Assembly: GCA_033032175.1 (NCBI GenBank)
Contig: CM065321.1
Span: forward strand, 10,066,501 to 10,130,500
Direction of reading: 5' to 3'
Source: Saturnia japonica
Lineage: Eukaryota; Arthropoda; Insecta; Lepidoptera; Saturniidae
DNA length: 64,000 nt
Below are positions 34,671 to 46,994 of this stretch, piece by piece; the stretch's first letter is position 1, and every line of letters starts with the position of its first letter. The translations under genes and the position numbers were made by a program. Under the pieces are notes generated by a model. That model worked only from the letters and a program-made list of their open reading frames with translations. It searched no databases and was not told where the DNA came from.

Positions 34671-34710
34671 GCACGTTCCCTTCCTCCTGGGAGGAAGGAA
34701 GGAACCGTGC
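34671..34710 (-). other. 3' UTR hairpin of jockey copy 3
   Basis: GCACGTTCC and GGAACCGTGC arms around CTTCCTCCTGGGAGGAAG. The outer pairs differ from copies 1 and 2 on both arms yet still pair, with one bulged base. Confidence 0.55.
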
Positions 34711-34940
34711 GTATGTGTATTCAATAATCGGAATGTTTCTACACTAACTAGCGCTAACTAACTAGCGTAAAAAATAAAAAAAAAGGTCCCTCACAGAACC
34801 TATGTACCTGTGTGGTGTGCACGTGTGTATGTTCATACGTGTGTAGTGTTGTATGTAGGTAGCTAAGTGATGCACGTACAGTGTCACTTGTATCGCGCGG
34901 GCGGTTGCCTGACCCAAGGGTTTCACACCGAGGAACGGAC

Positions 34941-37312
34941 CTAGGCTTGGGTTACCGCTAGAGAGGGTGGACGTGACGGGTGTGCTGGAGCGAAATTGAC
35001 CGCCCGCCCTCTGCGGAGAGAACGGTGGTTACGCGGGCGTGGGCGCTGGCACGCTCTGTTTGGAGAGACGGATGTGTAATATTTATTCGAATTTTCGATG
35101 TGATCGTCGGGATCAATAAAAATATTGCGCGGCCGGCGTTTGCACCGGATGTCCGTGGGTGCCGGAACATAAGTGGCGGCTGTTTTTATTAACGGATTCG
35201 CGTGGTTCGACGCGGTGTCGAAATACGAACGGGAGAGCTGTTTAACGTAGGCATGTATCGAAGGAAGCTCCATATCTCTATGGAGATCTACGCTTCGAAC
35301 ATACCACGGGGCCCCGGTGAGACGATAGAGGAACCTATTCTGTATCGATTGTAACCGTTTGAAACTCGACTCGGACATATGTGCGAACACGGCGCAACTG
35401 TATGTCAAAATTGGTCGAATACACGTCTTGTAGAGCGTGAGCTTATGTCGCGTGGACATTTTACTCACCGAACACAACAGAGGATGCAACCGGCCCAGGA
35501 CCCACGCGGCCCTGTTCCTAACCTTACGGATGTGGGGTCTAAAAGAGAGCCTACTATCTAGGGTTACCCCTAGATATTTGGTCTCTCTTACATACGGAAT
35601 CGGATTATCGTAGAGCTTAACAGGTTTAAGCTTCCACGGTACCTGTGACGAATCCGCATCGAAGAGCATCGCGGCGCTCTTCGAGGGATTAACGGCTATA
35701 CGCCACTCGTTAAACCACTTCCCGAGAGTGGTCACGGAGCGTTGGACTTTGTGTCTGAGGTGGGATCTATTCCTATCTGAGGCATATAAGACTGTATCGT
35801 CAGCGTATAGCCCTACCTCGACCTCCGGGAGTCGAGGTAGGTCACTGACGTACAGGTTAAATAGGCTAGGAGCCAGGATCGAACCTTGGGGAACGCCTGA
35901 GCGTATTGGACGGGGCGTGGACAATTCACCTTCCACTCTATAGCGGAAGGTGCGATCTGTTAAATAGTCGCGAATTATTTTAATTAGCCTATCGGGGACT
36001 TCAAAGCGGTACAACTTGTAAATCAATCCCTCGTGCCAGACCTTATCAAAGGCCTTGGCCACGTCGAAAAAGACCGCAAGTGTACGGCGGGGTTTATAAA
36101 GTTCAGCAAAATTAAATGCAACGTGCTCCGTGAGGCGGTGCACTTGATGAGTGCAAGAATATCTAGCACGGAAACCGAATTGCTCAGGCGGATAGAGGTC
36201 TTTCTCCTCTATTATTGGCTTGAGACGGTTCAGAAGGATCCGCTCGTAAATTTTCCCTAACGTATTTAGGAGACTGATCGGGCGATAGCTGTCGGGAAGC
36301 GACGCGCTCTTGCCGGGCTTACGGATACCTATGACTATTGCCTTTTTCCAGGCGGCTGGAAAATGGCAGTGGACTATGGCTACATTGAAGATGCAGACCA
36401 ATAGAGCTATGAGGCGATCAGGAAGAAGCCTAAGTACTTCATTCCTGATCCCGTCGGGACCTGGTGCTTTTCTGAGCTTAAGGCTTTTTATAATGGAAAG
36501 AACCTCCTCAGACGTGACTGGGGACAGGGAGGCTGTCGCGGGGAGCTTATCCAGCTCCCGCACGCATCCATCGATACCCTCGACCCGGTCGGTATTTGCA
36601 TCGACACTGTTCGGAGAGCACTGGCTCTCCAAACAAGTGGCGAGGCACTCCGCCTTGTCGCTGCTATCGAAGGCGAGCGGTATACCGGGACCCCTCTCGA
36701 GGGGGGGCATAAGATAAGAAGCCTCTATTTTGAGGCTGCGAGCTAGTTTCCAGTAAGCCAGATGCGACGGCCTTAGCCCTTCGACGAGGGCGTCCCATCT
36801 GTGACTCCTGAGTTCTAATATGCGGGCTCTAACCGCTCTCTGAAGCGCGCGTAAGCGTGCGCGGTTTTCCTCGGTCGGATAGTGGTCGTGCGCACGAGTC
36901 GCCGCGTTCTTTTCCGTCAACAATGCCCGCACGTCGGCAGGGAGTACGAAGCGGCGATCGCTCGCCTCTTCGACCTCTCTCGAGGCCTCTCCAATGCCGA
37001 CCTGCAGGTGGTCGACCAGGGAATCGATCGCGAGATCTACATCCGCAACGGACCCCAATACGTCCGGGATCCTATCTAAACTGGACGAGGACGGCCTGTC
37101 CGCAAGATAATGTTTTAACTTAGCATAGTCTACCACTTGGACCGAAGGAGGGCTAGAGTCGTCTGGTTGACCTAGCTGCATGATGACCGGACGGTGGTCG
37201 GAGTCGAGCTCGTGTACGACCCGAATGAGTCGTAACCGAAGCGCGATACCTTTAATGAGAGCTACATCAAGCACTGTCGGCATACAGTTGTCTTGAAAGT
37301 GGGAGGGAGTGG
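34941..37312 (-). pseudogene. Jockey-type ORF2 fragment, 780 codons open, copy 3
   Basis: The frame opens at the truncation point (HFQDNC before the first Met at 37283) and runs without a stop to 34941. Only the end of the endonuclease is left (VLDVALIKG, ELDSDHRPV). The reverse transcriptase is complete in motif terms: KAPGPDGIRNEVLRLLP, SYRPISLLNTLGK, FFDVAKAFDKVWH, SGVPQGSILAP and YADDTVLYAS near residue 492. The C-terminal tail ends PPSLAVTQA, as in copy 2. An undamaged frame of this length implies a young insertion. It lacks the upstream promoter region, ORF1 and most of the endonuclease, so it is not autonomous. Confidence 0.9.
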
Positions 37313-37326
37313 GTATATTTAAATAA

Positions 37327-39764
37327 AGGACGCTGACCCTTAAATTCTTTTTTTAATAAAATGAAAAAGTTTACTATTTGCTATTAAATAAAACTCTCAA
37401 ATGCATGAAGATAAAATAAATAAGATATGATCAAGAAATACATGACCTATTTCTACAAATTGATAACTACAGAAGCCCACCTGTCTTTCTTATATTCTGA
37501 CCAATATCAATTCGATAATATCGTGAGTCAGTACGTTGTTGAAAAATTTTTTATTTTCTATTTCTCACAATAAAACAATATATTATTTAAATACAAGATT
37601 TACGAAATTCTTTGAATAATCTATATAACTTGAAAATAAACTTATTAATTTACCAAGATACCTGTTGTTTAGACTGGAGAATTAATTAATTCAATTAAAT
37701 TCCAGGGATTTAAGGTCGAAGCAACAATGAAATGTTTCTCTACTCTCAAAGCCTGGCAAAACAAAAGATACGTGAATAAACAAATGATGAAATATTACTC
37801 AAAAGGAGTAAGTAATATATAGCACTCTGGGATATACATATAATATTCAAGTTAGCATGAAGTTAAAATGAAAAAGAAATTGGTTGGTAACTTCGCAAGT
37901 TCGATGCCCTAATAATTTTGGTTTAGTTGTTTAAGAGCTTAAGAAATAAAACGTATAATATACGTAATTGGTTTCTCGTAAGTGCTTCTAACGATTTGAA
38001 TGGAATTTGTATTTAAATGATATTTTACTATCCATATTTACCTAGGCACTTATATGTTTTTATTTTCAATACACTGAGTCAAGTTTGATATTTATGATAG
38101 CTCGTCTAAAGTGTGAAAAGACATAACATAGGTTCGAATCTTAGCATGATGAAGGGAAATATTACCAAACCATGATATGTTGATGAGTTATTATCTAATA
38201 CCTATCTACTTGGCTAGCTACCATCCTCAAGTTGAAAGTTTCTCATTAAACTCCTATACGTATTTCATATTTGTTGGAGAGGTTGCTGTTAAGAAAGCTA
38301 TTTCACTCTCTACATTAATCATGATTTGTTTATCAACATCAAGTGTGATGTACTTTAACGATAGATGCAAACATTACACTGTTTGGCATTGTCCCATCAT
38401 CTCCATTCTACTATATAACCACGCAGACTAGTCTACGGAGCCCTACACGGTAGCATTATGAATAAAGAAGATCCCTTTGCCGTATCGTGCAGATGTGGAA
38501 TAGTCCTATGTTATTGGGTCCTTCAAACGAGTCGTGAAAAGGGATTTCAGCAGGCCGGCATGACAAAAACGGTCATAAAACCTCCCTAGAAAGTTCGGAA
38601 GACCCCATCTTGTATATAGGAAAATTTTACGATGGCTTAAAAATATTGACACGGGCAAGTTATTTTTGCGTCGCCAAAACAAGAAGAAGAAGACGGTCGC
38701 CGTTGTTTGTGGACTGTACCGTACATACCAGCACGTGCTTTATAGTCATTTTACTAAAAAAAGTTTGCTTCCGTTTTTGTTAATTTTTTTATCTTAATGT
38801 AGGTAAGTATAACATAAAATTGTTTAATATTCTGCTAACATAATTAAAATAATACACACAACCTATAAAATCCATATATGAATTCCAACGAAGATCAATT
38901 TTCAAATTTCAAATCGGGAAATTTTGAAATCGAAAATATGTATTTTTTAATTTTCCATTTTGAAATTCAATTCAATTCTACTCCACTATGTACATAGTAT
39001 GTAGATAAATAATTAAATAATTGTAAGTAAATAGTAAAATATTTTTTAAATTAAATTATAACAAAAATCTGTTTACACTAAATCAAAGACACTGGACTAC
39101 TGCATGTCTTTTTTACACTGTGATAATACTTATATAGTAAACTTAATGATACTACGCATCTTTAAAATGTATCTTCGTATATGGATACTGCACATGTCAT
39201 ATGTGATGATACAAAAAATACTAAATCTTAATAATTAAAGTCCAAACATAATATGGAATTAAAACATTCCACTGTACGAATGTGTGCGTTAAAAGAACGT
39301 ACCTACATATTATATGTATTTTTTTAAACCAGACTTCTTACACTAGGTACTCGTTTCGTTCCAAAGGCAAAAATGGCATAATCTAAATTTTCGTTTGATG
39401 TTTCATACCAGACTTATACTAACGAACAGACATAAAACTCGACCGAAATGTTCTTCTAAAATACGTACACAGTAAACTTAATTACATTTCCACCGTAAAA
39501 GATCTCAAGACGGGACCCAAAACCCTCACTTTCTAAATTTGTTTAGACTTTAGTAGTGTCTGTAAACATCTGCGCGGTTTAAATGTTATTACACTGAAAA
39601 CAAACCTCGGTATATAAAATTTACTTTGAATTCCGACTTGACAAAGAATGGTCGGTTTGGTTTGTTGTAATTTTGTCGCAATAAATTACAAAATTTAACT
39701 CTTTTAGGATTGGCGTGTAACCATGAACGTCAAACAAACTGCCAAGTCATAGGCAAGTACGGGA
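37327..39764. other. AT-rich spacer
   Basis: A stretch at about 38415-38700 has higher GC and phrases such as CAGGCCGGCATGACAAAAAC, possibly a decayed element. No open frame is convincing. Confidence 0.4.
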
Positions 39765-39861
39765 AGTGAGAATAAAGATACTACACGGGTGCGTTAGCGG
39801 TGGCGCGGTAGAGTTTTGATCGAATAAATTTAACACAGGTGCAGACGTGGCGCACAGCTAG
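39765..39861 (+). mobile_element. Helitron (Lep1-like) 3' fragment
   Basis: CTACACGGGTGCGTTAGCGG then GACGTGGCGCACAGCTAG before a T, matching the 3' part and CTAG end of 25836-26124. Confidence 0.6.
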
Positions 39862-40139
39862 TTTCATTTTTTTTTTTTTAAATACCATGTCTGCAATTGC
39901 GCCCGACGCTTTGACCCGATGCGATGTGACTGAACCGCGCGTTATTTCAACCTCGTGTTTAGTTCTTTTTTTAATGTTACACTAACGATGTACGAAGTTT
40001 AAACGATGTACACTGCAAACTGAAATATTCCCAATATTTAAATATATTTGTAAACCATTACTTCTCTTGAAATTATCAGAACCCTTTGTTTATTCCTACA
40101 TATTAATAACCGTCATTTGTTTTTAGATCATAGTCCAGT
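39862..40139. other. AT-rich spacer
   Basis: Nothing recognised. Confidence 0.35.
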
Positions 40140-40300
40140 CCAGATGTCTATATAAACAAAATGATTGAGGTTTGCCCTTGTGCGCGCATCACCCAATAAC
40201 TACTGGATAGACTTTAATATTTTTTTTTTTTGTTTTACTCTTATTATACTTAGTCCTTATCCAAAAAAAAATTACGATACCTTCATATACAATAATTATG
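40140..40300 (+). repeat. Interspersed repeat R4, copy 1
   Basis: TTGAGGTTTGCCCTTGTGCG, CGCATCACCCAATAACTACT and the poly-T block match 42895-43040 in order. Confidence 0.55.
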
Positions 40301-42894
40301 TAGTCCACGGAGGCGCGGTAACAGCAAGTCAATATTAATATTCTAAGTATTAACTAACTACTCAACTATACGTACAATAATTATTTATATAAAACTTAAT
40401 GCACTACCTATTTCTGTAAGATGAGTACAATCGCTAAGCATAATTAACAAACCTATTAAAGAATATCTCATTTGTCACTTTAATGTAATATATATGTAAT
40501 TATACAAATAATAATGCAGTCTATATTTTACATATTTCTTTAGCTATAGCATTCATTTATTTTATGATTTGTGTTCAATTTTATTCTGTATTTAATTGTT
40601 TTAATTCTGCTCTTGTCATTACACCCATACTACCTCATTTACACACTGTAACATATCCATCCAAAGGTTGCCTGGAAGAGATTGCTTTCAACAATAAGGC
40701 CGCCCTTTGTACTTATCATATAATTTTAACCTTCTATTGTATATGTAACTAACGGTGTACAATAAAAATTAATAAATCAATTAAATTAGTACAAAGGAAT
40801 AAAAAATAGATTTTTGTAATTAGGAATAACAACGACAGTATTTATTTTGTATTATCAAAGTATGCTAACTGTAAGTCCTATGTAAGAGCTTTAATGATTG
40901 ATATAAAACAAGGCTACATACTTAAAATCCTTAACTTCTATACAAAACTCATAGGATACCAGATTCAAACAGGAAATGAAAAAAAAATATACTTCATAAA
41001 AAAAATACTGCTTATGTTTTTTTTAATCATTCATAGGATTAAAATGAATTAATATATTCTCTAATTTAAATACTATGCTAAGAGCAATATTATTTGTAGT
41101 TTTATCTCTGAAATGTTCTATTCATTTTCCTAGTATATATATCAAAGTTAGCAGCATAATAAAACTTACCAGATTTCCCTATCATATATAAGTTTCACAA
41201 ACATTTTTAATATCTGCTTCTGGGTTTGCATGTTATACGGTCTTATTATGATCGCATTTTCTCTGCATTCTGTGCGGTGTCAGATACAATAAGCGTACAA
41301 CAGGCGAGGCTTGTTAGAATAAATCTTCCTTTTTTATGAATGTCACGAACGTTGGAAAAGGCATCCATTCGTTTGCGCTGTCGTACGCACGGTGTTTTTA
41401 TAATCCCAACTCGGGCCATTACTTTATTTGGTTATTCGGATTAGTAATTAAATATAATATATCTGTAGAATTTCATATTTGATTTATGATTCCAAACACA
41501 TATTGTGATAACAGCTGATATTTCATATTTATATTGGTCGTTCAACCTCTTTCTGTTCAGACTATTCCCAAACATTTGTATTATTTTTGTCCAAAACTTG
41601 TGTTGCTCTTCCGAGAAATAAATGTTTACTGAATTTATTAATTGTAAATAGTACATACGAGGTTTTATAATTATTTTTACTTGAATTTTGATCGTTGTGT
41701 AATAAACGCATAGAAGTTAAAACTTTTGTACTAATCAAATTATTAATTACCTATTAGCTGTGCTCGCGGCTCCGTACGCGTTAACTACAGAATTATTGCT
41801 AATGAAGATATCGTGATTTTTTTTAAATATAAGGACCAAGTATATAACGAATAAAATAATCTGGTCCAAAAAAAATGGTCGAAATATATCCAGTAGCTTT
41901 TGCGTGATGAATTTTTTTGTTCCAAAATGTAGCGACATGTTTCTTAAAAAATTATAGAAATATTTGGAATCAGACATTAATAAAAAATATTGTATCGACC
42001 CTTATGCATACACGTACATATTATTATACACTCAACCACAATATCAAATAACGAATCACAAATAAATAAAAGTATAAGATATGAGTAAATAAATAAATAA
42101 CAATAAGAAAAAATAAAATAATAATAAAAATAAAATAAATAAATAAAAATAATAAATAAGGTAAGAGTATAATCGCTTTTTACGATTTAAACTTTGGATC
42201 TGTTAACCCAGAGAGTTTTGTTGTAGGTGATTATAATACTAATTCTTAATTTTCTTTATTATTCTCTTAATTATTTTTCTTAACTTACAAACAATCAACT
42301 ATTATCTTAATATAGTTTAAGATAATTAATCTTTTATATATAGGTGAATAACTAGAACATCTGCAGAGTGTTTGGTCAGACACGTTAACTTTTTAATTGA
42401 GTTTTCGAACACGAATTGTGTTAAGTTGCCAGTTTTGATGGCAAGTGTAATTGCCATGGGACGAATTCTGTTAGTGTTTGCTGCAAACTTCAATGGAATT
42501 ACTACTAATAGGAAATACATTAGTTTTTTTTCTTTGGCTACCGTTGATACAGTCCTTCATCTTAAAATAAAAAATACAAATAGGTATAATTAATTGGTTA
42601 TATACAAATAAATTATCAAAAGAGCTGTATTTTCCTGTAACTTCTCGAATTTTTTATCGTGCGAATATTTCCAATAAACTGTATATAGTTTTTAACACAA
42701 TCAATACATTGATCTATAGAAATATAACAAATTGAAGTGAGTGGCTGTAATTTCGAGACAAATTACTTTTTAAAGCTCATATGGCTCTTTGCTGGTTGCC
42801 GAAATAAATTAGTCTGTTTTAAAAGAGTAATCTAGTTTACATGTCATATCGCTTTTCCTTATGAGTTTTTTTTTTCTTCAAGGTAATACAAGTT
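40301..42894. other. AT-rich spacer with low-complexity DNA
   Basis: An (AAT/AAAT)-rich low-complexity stretch at about 42060-42160. Open frames under 80 codons show no motif. Confidence 0.4.
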
Positions 42895-43040
42895 GTATGT
42901 ACTTATATAATATGATAGAGGTTTGCCATTGTACGCGCATCACACAAAATCTACTGTATATACTTTGATAATTTTTTTTTTACTCCTTAGTTACTTGATC
43001 CTTATATAATAACAAAAAATATATCAAGATATCGTCATTC
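42895..43040 (+). repeat. Interspersed repeat R4, copy 2
   Basis: TAGAGGTTTGCCATTGTACG and CGCATCACACAAAATCTACT match copy 1 at 40140. Confidence 0.55.
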
Positions 43041-43745
43041 AATAAGGAGTTATTAAAGTTGTAAGAAACTACGATTTTTATAAACACTACTCGTTCAGTG
43101 TTTTCTTGCTGTGGAGAAGTGGGGATCATAATATTAGTAGGTATAGATTAACGAGAATTTTGTCGGTTGCTAGTTTTAAATAAAAGTGGCTCGTGCAGCG
43201 ATGAAAAGATTGGCCAGTTAGTGAAGTTGGAATCGGATATGCGTCAGACATATTCAGGTATTGTCACTCGAAGAGCCTTATTTCATGCACTTCCATGCTT
43301 CTAATACACGAGCTAAGCAGTAGGTATTGATAAACTTATAATTTAAAAACAAGAATAGTCAACTTTTAATAAGAAACGTGGTTTCCCGTGGACCATCATA
43401 TTCACGTGAATGAAGTCGCTGGCACCGTAACTATTTGTAAATAAACATTTTATAATTCTGTATTCATCTATATTTCTATAAACTATTTATTTAAACGAGA
43501 AATTATTCGCTAAAGATATTAATTTCATTCGTATCAAAATGGTGAGATTATTAACATAATATTTCAACACGTTTCCATTATTACTATATACTGAGAAATG
43601 TATCTATTTCCAGCAAATTGAGGCTTTGTCTTTGTTACATTCATCTAAACATTATATTATTATGGGAAACGTAGATTTGTACTGGAAATAAGTCTTTCAT
43701 AATAATGTCTCCAATAATTTTAATATTCGATTGTTTCTAAAAAAC
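43041..43745. other. AT-rich spacer
   Basis: No gene or repeat recognised. Confidence 0.4.
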
Positions 43746-44066
43746 TGTAACCCGACTACGGAAATGAAATATAGTATAAAATTAACTTTCTGTTTTGACA
43801 TTTTATTTATATTCATGAACTCGGTATTTTCTCCTCTTTCATTTGAAATCCCAATCGATACGATAGAAAAACAAAAATATAGACTTCTATTTTTTTAATG
43901 TAACATCCGTCATATGATTTTGTTCATATAAAACGTGACCTTCGTCACTCGGACTATAATAACGAATCGATTGACACCTCATTCATCAAAATCGGATGAG
44001 TAGTTTTGAAACATACGTAAATACAAACTGCTTTTGGCTCTTTTGACTTTGCCGTAGTCGGGTAAA
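43746..44066. mobile_element. TIR element (MITE) with ACCCGACTACGG ends
   Basis: GTAACCCGACTACGGAAA at the left and TTTGCCGTAGTCGGGTAA at the right are inverted repeats. The interior has CGACTATAAT-like and ACGAATCGATTGACACC phrases which I recall as common in Lepidoptera. Non-coding. Confidence 0.6.
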
Positions 44067-44110
44067 AATAATGTTATCTTTACCACATTGTATTCTAATT
44101 ATTTAAAAAA

Positions 44111-44430
44111 CTAGCTGTGTGCCACAGTTTCACCCTTGTTAAATTTATTTTACCAACTCTCCACCGGGCTTCCGGCAACGCATCCGTGTAGTCTCTATCG
44201 TTGCCTTCACTTTCCATACTTGCCTACATTTTGCCAGTTTGCTTAACATTAATGGTTACTGCTCCGCTTCTTAGATTTGTAGCGTGAAGAAACCTAGAAC
44301 CTGTCTGATGTCTCAATATATTTATTGAGAACAAAATGCAAAAATAGTTTTTCAAATCTTGACTAGTAGTAGTTCCAAAGATTAGCGCGTTCAAAAAACC
44401 ATCAAAATTATAGTGCAGATAAAGTAGTGT
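44111..44430 (-). mobile_element. Non-autonomous Helitron (Lep1-like)
   Basis: On the minus strand it ends GTGGCACACAGCTAG before a T. GAACGCGCTAATCTTTGGA and an ACTACTAGTCAAG block mark its 5' half. The 5' terminus is not clear. Confidence 0.6.
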
Positions 44431-44879
44431 ACATCAGCTGGTTAATTTCTAGTATCAGCAATAAGCTTCATAAAATTTTAATAAGCCCTGCACTAAAATA
44501 TGTACATATACGTAGTGGGCAATATACACTTCTGTAGTTCATAAATAAAAGTTTATGTAACATTAAGTAATATTTTAAAGAAACGGCACGAAATAAAATA
44601 GGAACATGTGAAACTAAAATGTTTACCCTGAATTAGGCGAGTACATGATATTTACATAGAAATCATTAACTATTTTATAAAAGTTGTGCTAAGTTTTATA
44701 TTTAAAATTTAAAATATCAGTAAATTATTAATTAGTGACGGATAAATTCAAAGTAATGTCTAAGTTATAAAAGGTTTGGTGCTATTGCAAGTCATAATAC
44801 ATTTACAACTAAAATTTAACAGATAAATTAATATGAAGCGAAATTGAAGTCATTGTAGCGATAGGACATTTTCTAAGCT
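44431..44879. other. AT-rich spacer
   Basis: Nothing recognised. Confidence 0.35.
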
Positions 44880-45715
44880 ACCACTTAAAGGTATGTATGT
44901 TCCAACATCTGCACTTGAAAGCCAGTTCCTCTACTACGATTAACGTTTTATCATCTTGGATCACGGCGTCACTTAACACCAGATGAGACTGTGACTAAAC
45001 GCTAAACCTAAAAAATGTGATAAAAGCTGAACAATAATCTAGTAAATTTCAAGCATTGAAAAAGACAACAAACTGCAGAACATATCTCAAATAAAGTTTA
45101 CGGTGTACTGCTTGCTCACAATATAGCGTGAAACTTTCTTCTAGCGAATGAAATTTTGAATACGCCGAGGCTGTTGTAATAAATAACGCGATTTTTCGAG
45201 GTCCGAGTCAATTAGCGTCAGTTGTTTAAGGGAGGGTTGCTTTTAAAAATATAGGAGCTTTACTTCGCGTCTTAATTGCTACCAATTTTTTTGTGGAAGA
45301 CTATATAAATAGTGTTACTTGTTTTATTTGTATAAAATCCCATAAAAATCATTTAATAAAAGTCTATCGTTGCTTAAGTAAACATCCATTCTAATTGTTT
45401 GCTTAGTTAATTCTGTTAAAAGAAAACTATGACTTAATAGCAAATAGAACAAATGTCAACCACTTCTTCTTCTTCCTAACTTGTCAACCGGTCCTCTTTA
45501 GTGAAGACCATTACTGCCATTATCGAGTGAATTATAGTATCATGTGTTATGTCGTTTCAGAATCCTAACAAGATAGTGGCTCCCTTGTTAGAACTTTTTA
45601 GGAAGATTTTGTGGGATCTCAGAATGAATGCTTTCAGCGTATATTTATAATCCACTTCACTTATGCACAAAAACCAAACTATATCAGGCAAAACGCCACC
45701 AATATTACATAATAT
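44880..45715 (-). repeat. Dispersed repeat R1, reverse copy
   Basis: Reverse complement shares GGTGGCGTTTTGC, GTTTGGTTTTTGTGCATAAG, GGATCACG-type and CAGATG(C)TGG words with 4370-5140. The middle (about 45000-45455) is more diverged. Confidence 0.6.
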
Positions 45716-46295
45716 AGGGTCAAAAACCTACTTTATTGAATTAAAAATAAAAACCATAACATGTCACATCAAGATCCCGACAAAAATTCTGTCAACCACT
45801 TATAGTTCATCTTCTTTTTATTTTTTAATGGCAAATATGTTCATCCACGATTCTGCCAGGGTCACATGAATACAATATTTAAACGTCTAACGGGATGATT
45901 ATAGTTATTAAGTACTATCAAGAAAAGGTAACTGCATGGGTTATTTTAAACGTTCCAGTATAAATTCCTTTATTATAAATTGTACATAAACTTAACCGCC
46001 TCTACGTAAAAACTGATTGGTCCATCTGTTTTTTTTTTAATTATTATTATTCATGTGCCTTTGCTCCACTAATGAAATAATATAAAAAAGAAACACCCAT
46101 TCGAAACCAGAAAGTTGTAAATTTTCTACTTCCACGTAACGATAATTAGAGTAATCGAAGTATAAAAATTCCCGTTGCCCTTTTAGTCAATTACAGGTTT
46201 TACGATTATACCTCTTAATATAATAATAAAAAATAATTTGGTTACAGTATACCTATAGATCTCGCGTAACATTATTTCACATAATTAGTCGAACA
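45716..46295. other. AT-rich spacer
   Basis: Nothing recognised. Confidence 0.35.
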
Positions 46296-46994
46296 TCTAT
46301 ATTAATAAATCTGTAGTCTCCTGTCTTTAATTTGAATATTTTTCCAAAACTTCCCGATAGGCGCACTATATAAACGATACTGATCACGAATATGCCATAA
46401 AAAAATTTTTTTGTATTTGTCTGTTTGTATATCCGGATTTAACTCAAAAACGGCTTGACCAATTCTTATGAAATTTTGTACACGAGATGCTTATGTCATG
46501 GGTCATTTGATAGGGTATAAGAAATTTCAATATTACTTCCAGAAATCTTAAAAAAGGATGTACATGGAAATTAAATTTTTATCAATTCTCAACCGATTCT
46601 CTTAAAATGTTTTAGACGGGAAGCATACATCATACCATAATTGAGAGCCTATAAGAATTGTCAATAATAAATGAAAAATCGTAGTATACAATAAAAATTG
46701 ATTGTGTGGTTTTATGAAAACACGGTAAAAGTGAAACTTTTTTTCACATTATAGACATTTAACTAAAAATTCACAAATGAGTAATGACGTCACCGTCACG
46801 TGACATGCAACACGCAGACCAAAAATTTTGAGACGATCTAATAAAAGTTTCACTTTAATAATTTTTAATCAATTTTAATGAAAATTGTACACGAGAAATA
46901 ACTGCCGTTCCGTTGCCGTGCAAAATAAAATTACGGGATGTAATTAACTACTGCGTAGTAACAAACGGGTGCGGAGCGGCGGGCTCACCGCTAG
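46296..46994 (+). mobile_element. Non-autonomous Helitron, 699 bp
   Basis: Starts TCTATATTAATAAATCTGTA after an A and ends CACCGCTAG before a T. A hairpin AGCGG (46975-46979) with CCGCT (46988-46992) lies right at the 3' end, a Helitron hallmark. The interior has AACTCAAAAACGGCTTGACC, GTACACGAGATGCTTATG and a GC-rich 3' part. No Rep/helicase protein is encoded. Partial relatives are at 23925-24265 and 28106-28350. Confidence 0.65.

Larger units (their letters stand above)
34411..37313 (-). mobile_element. Jockey-type retrotransposon, copy 3 (subfamily J2), 5'-truncated
   Basis: A 2.9-kb copy with a 27-base poly-A (T run at 34411-34437). It is bounded by a perfect 13-bp duplication, TATATTTAAATAA at 34398-34410 and 37314-37326, the expected product of target-primed insertion. 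The 5' end is cut within the endonuclease. Protein sequence differs clearly from copies 1 and 2 (for example KAPGPDGIRNEVLRLLP, TVLYAS), so it is a sister subfamily. Unlike the others, it sits in ordinary AT-rich DNA. Confidence 0.9.
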
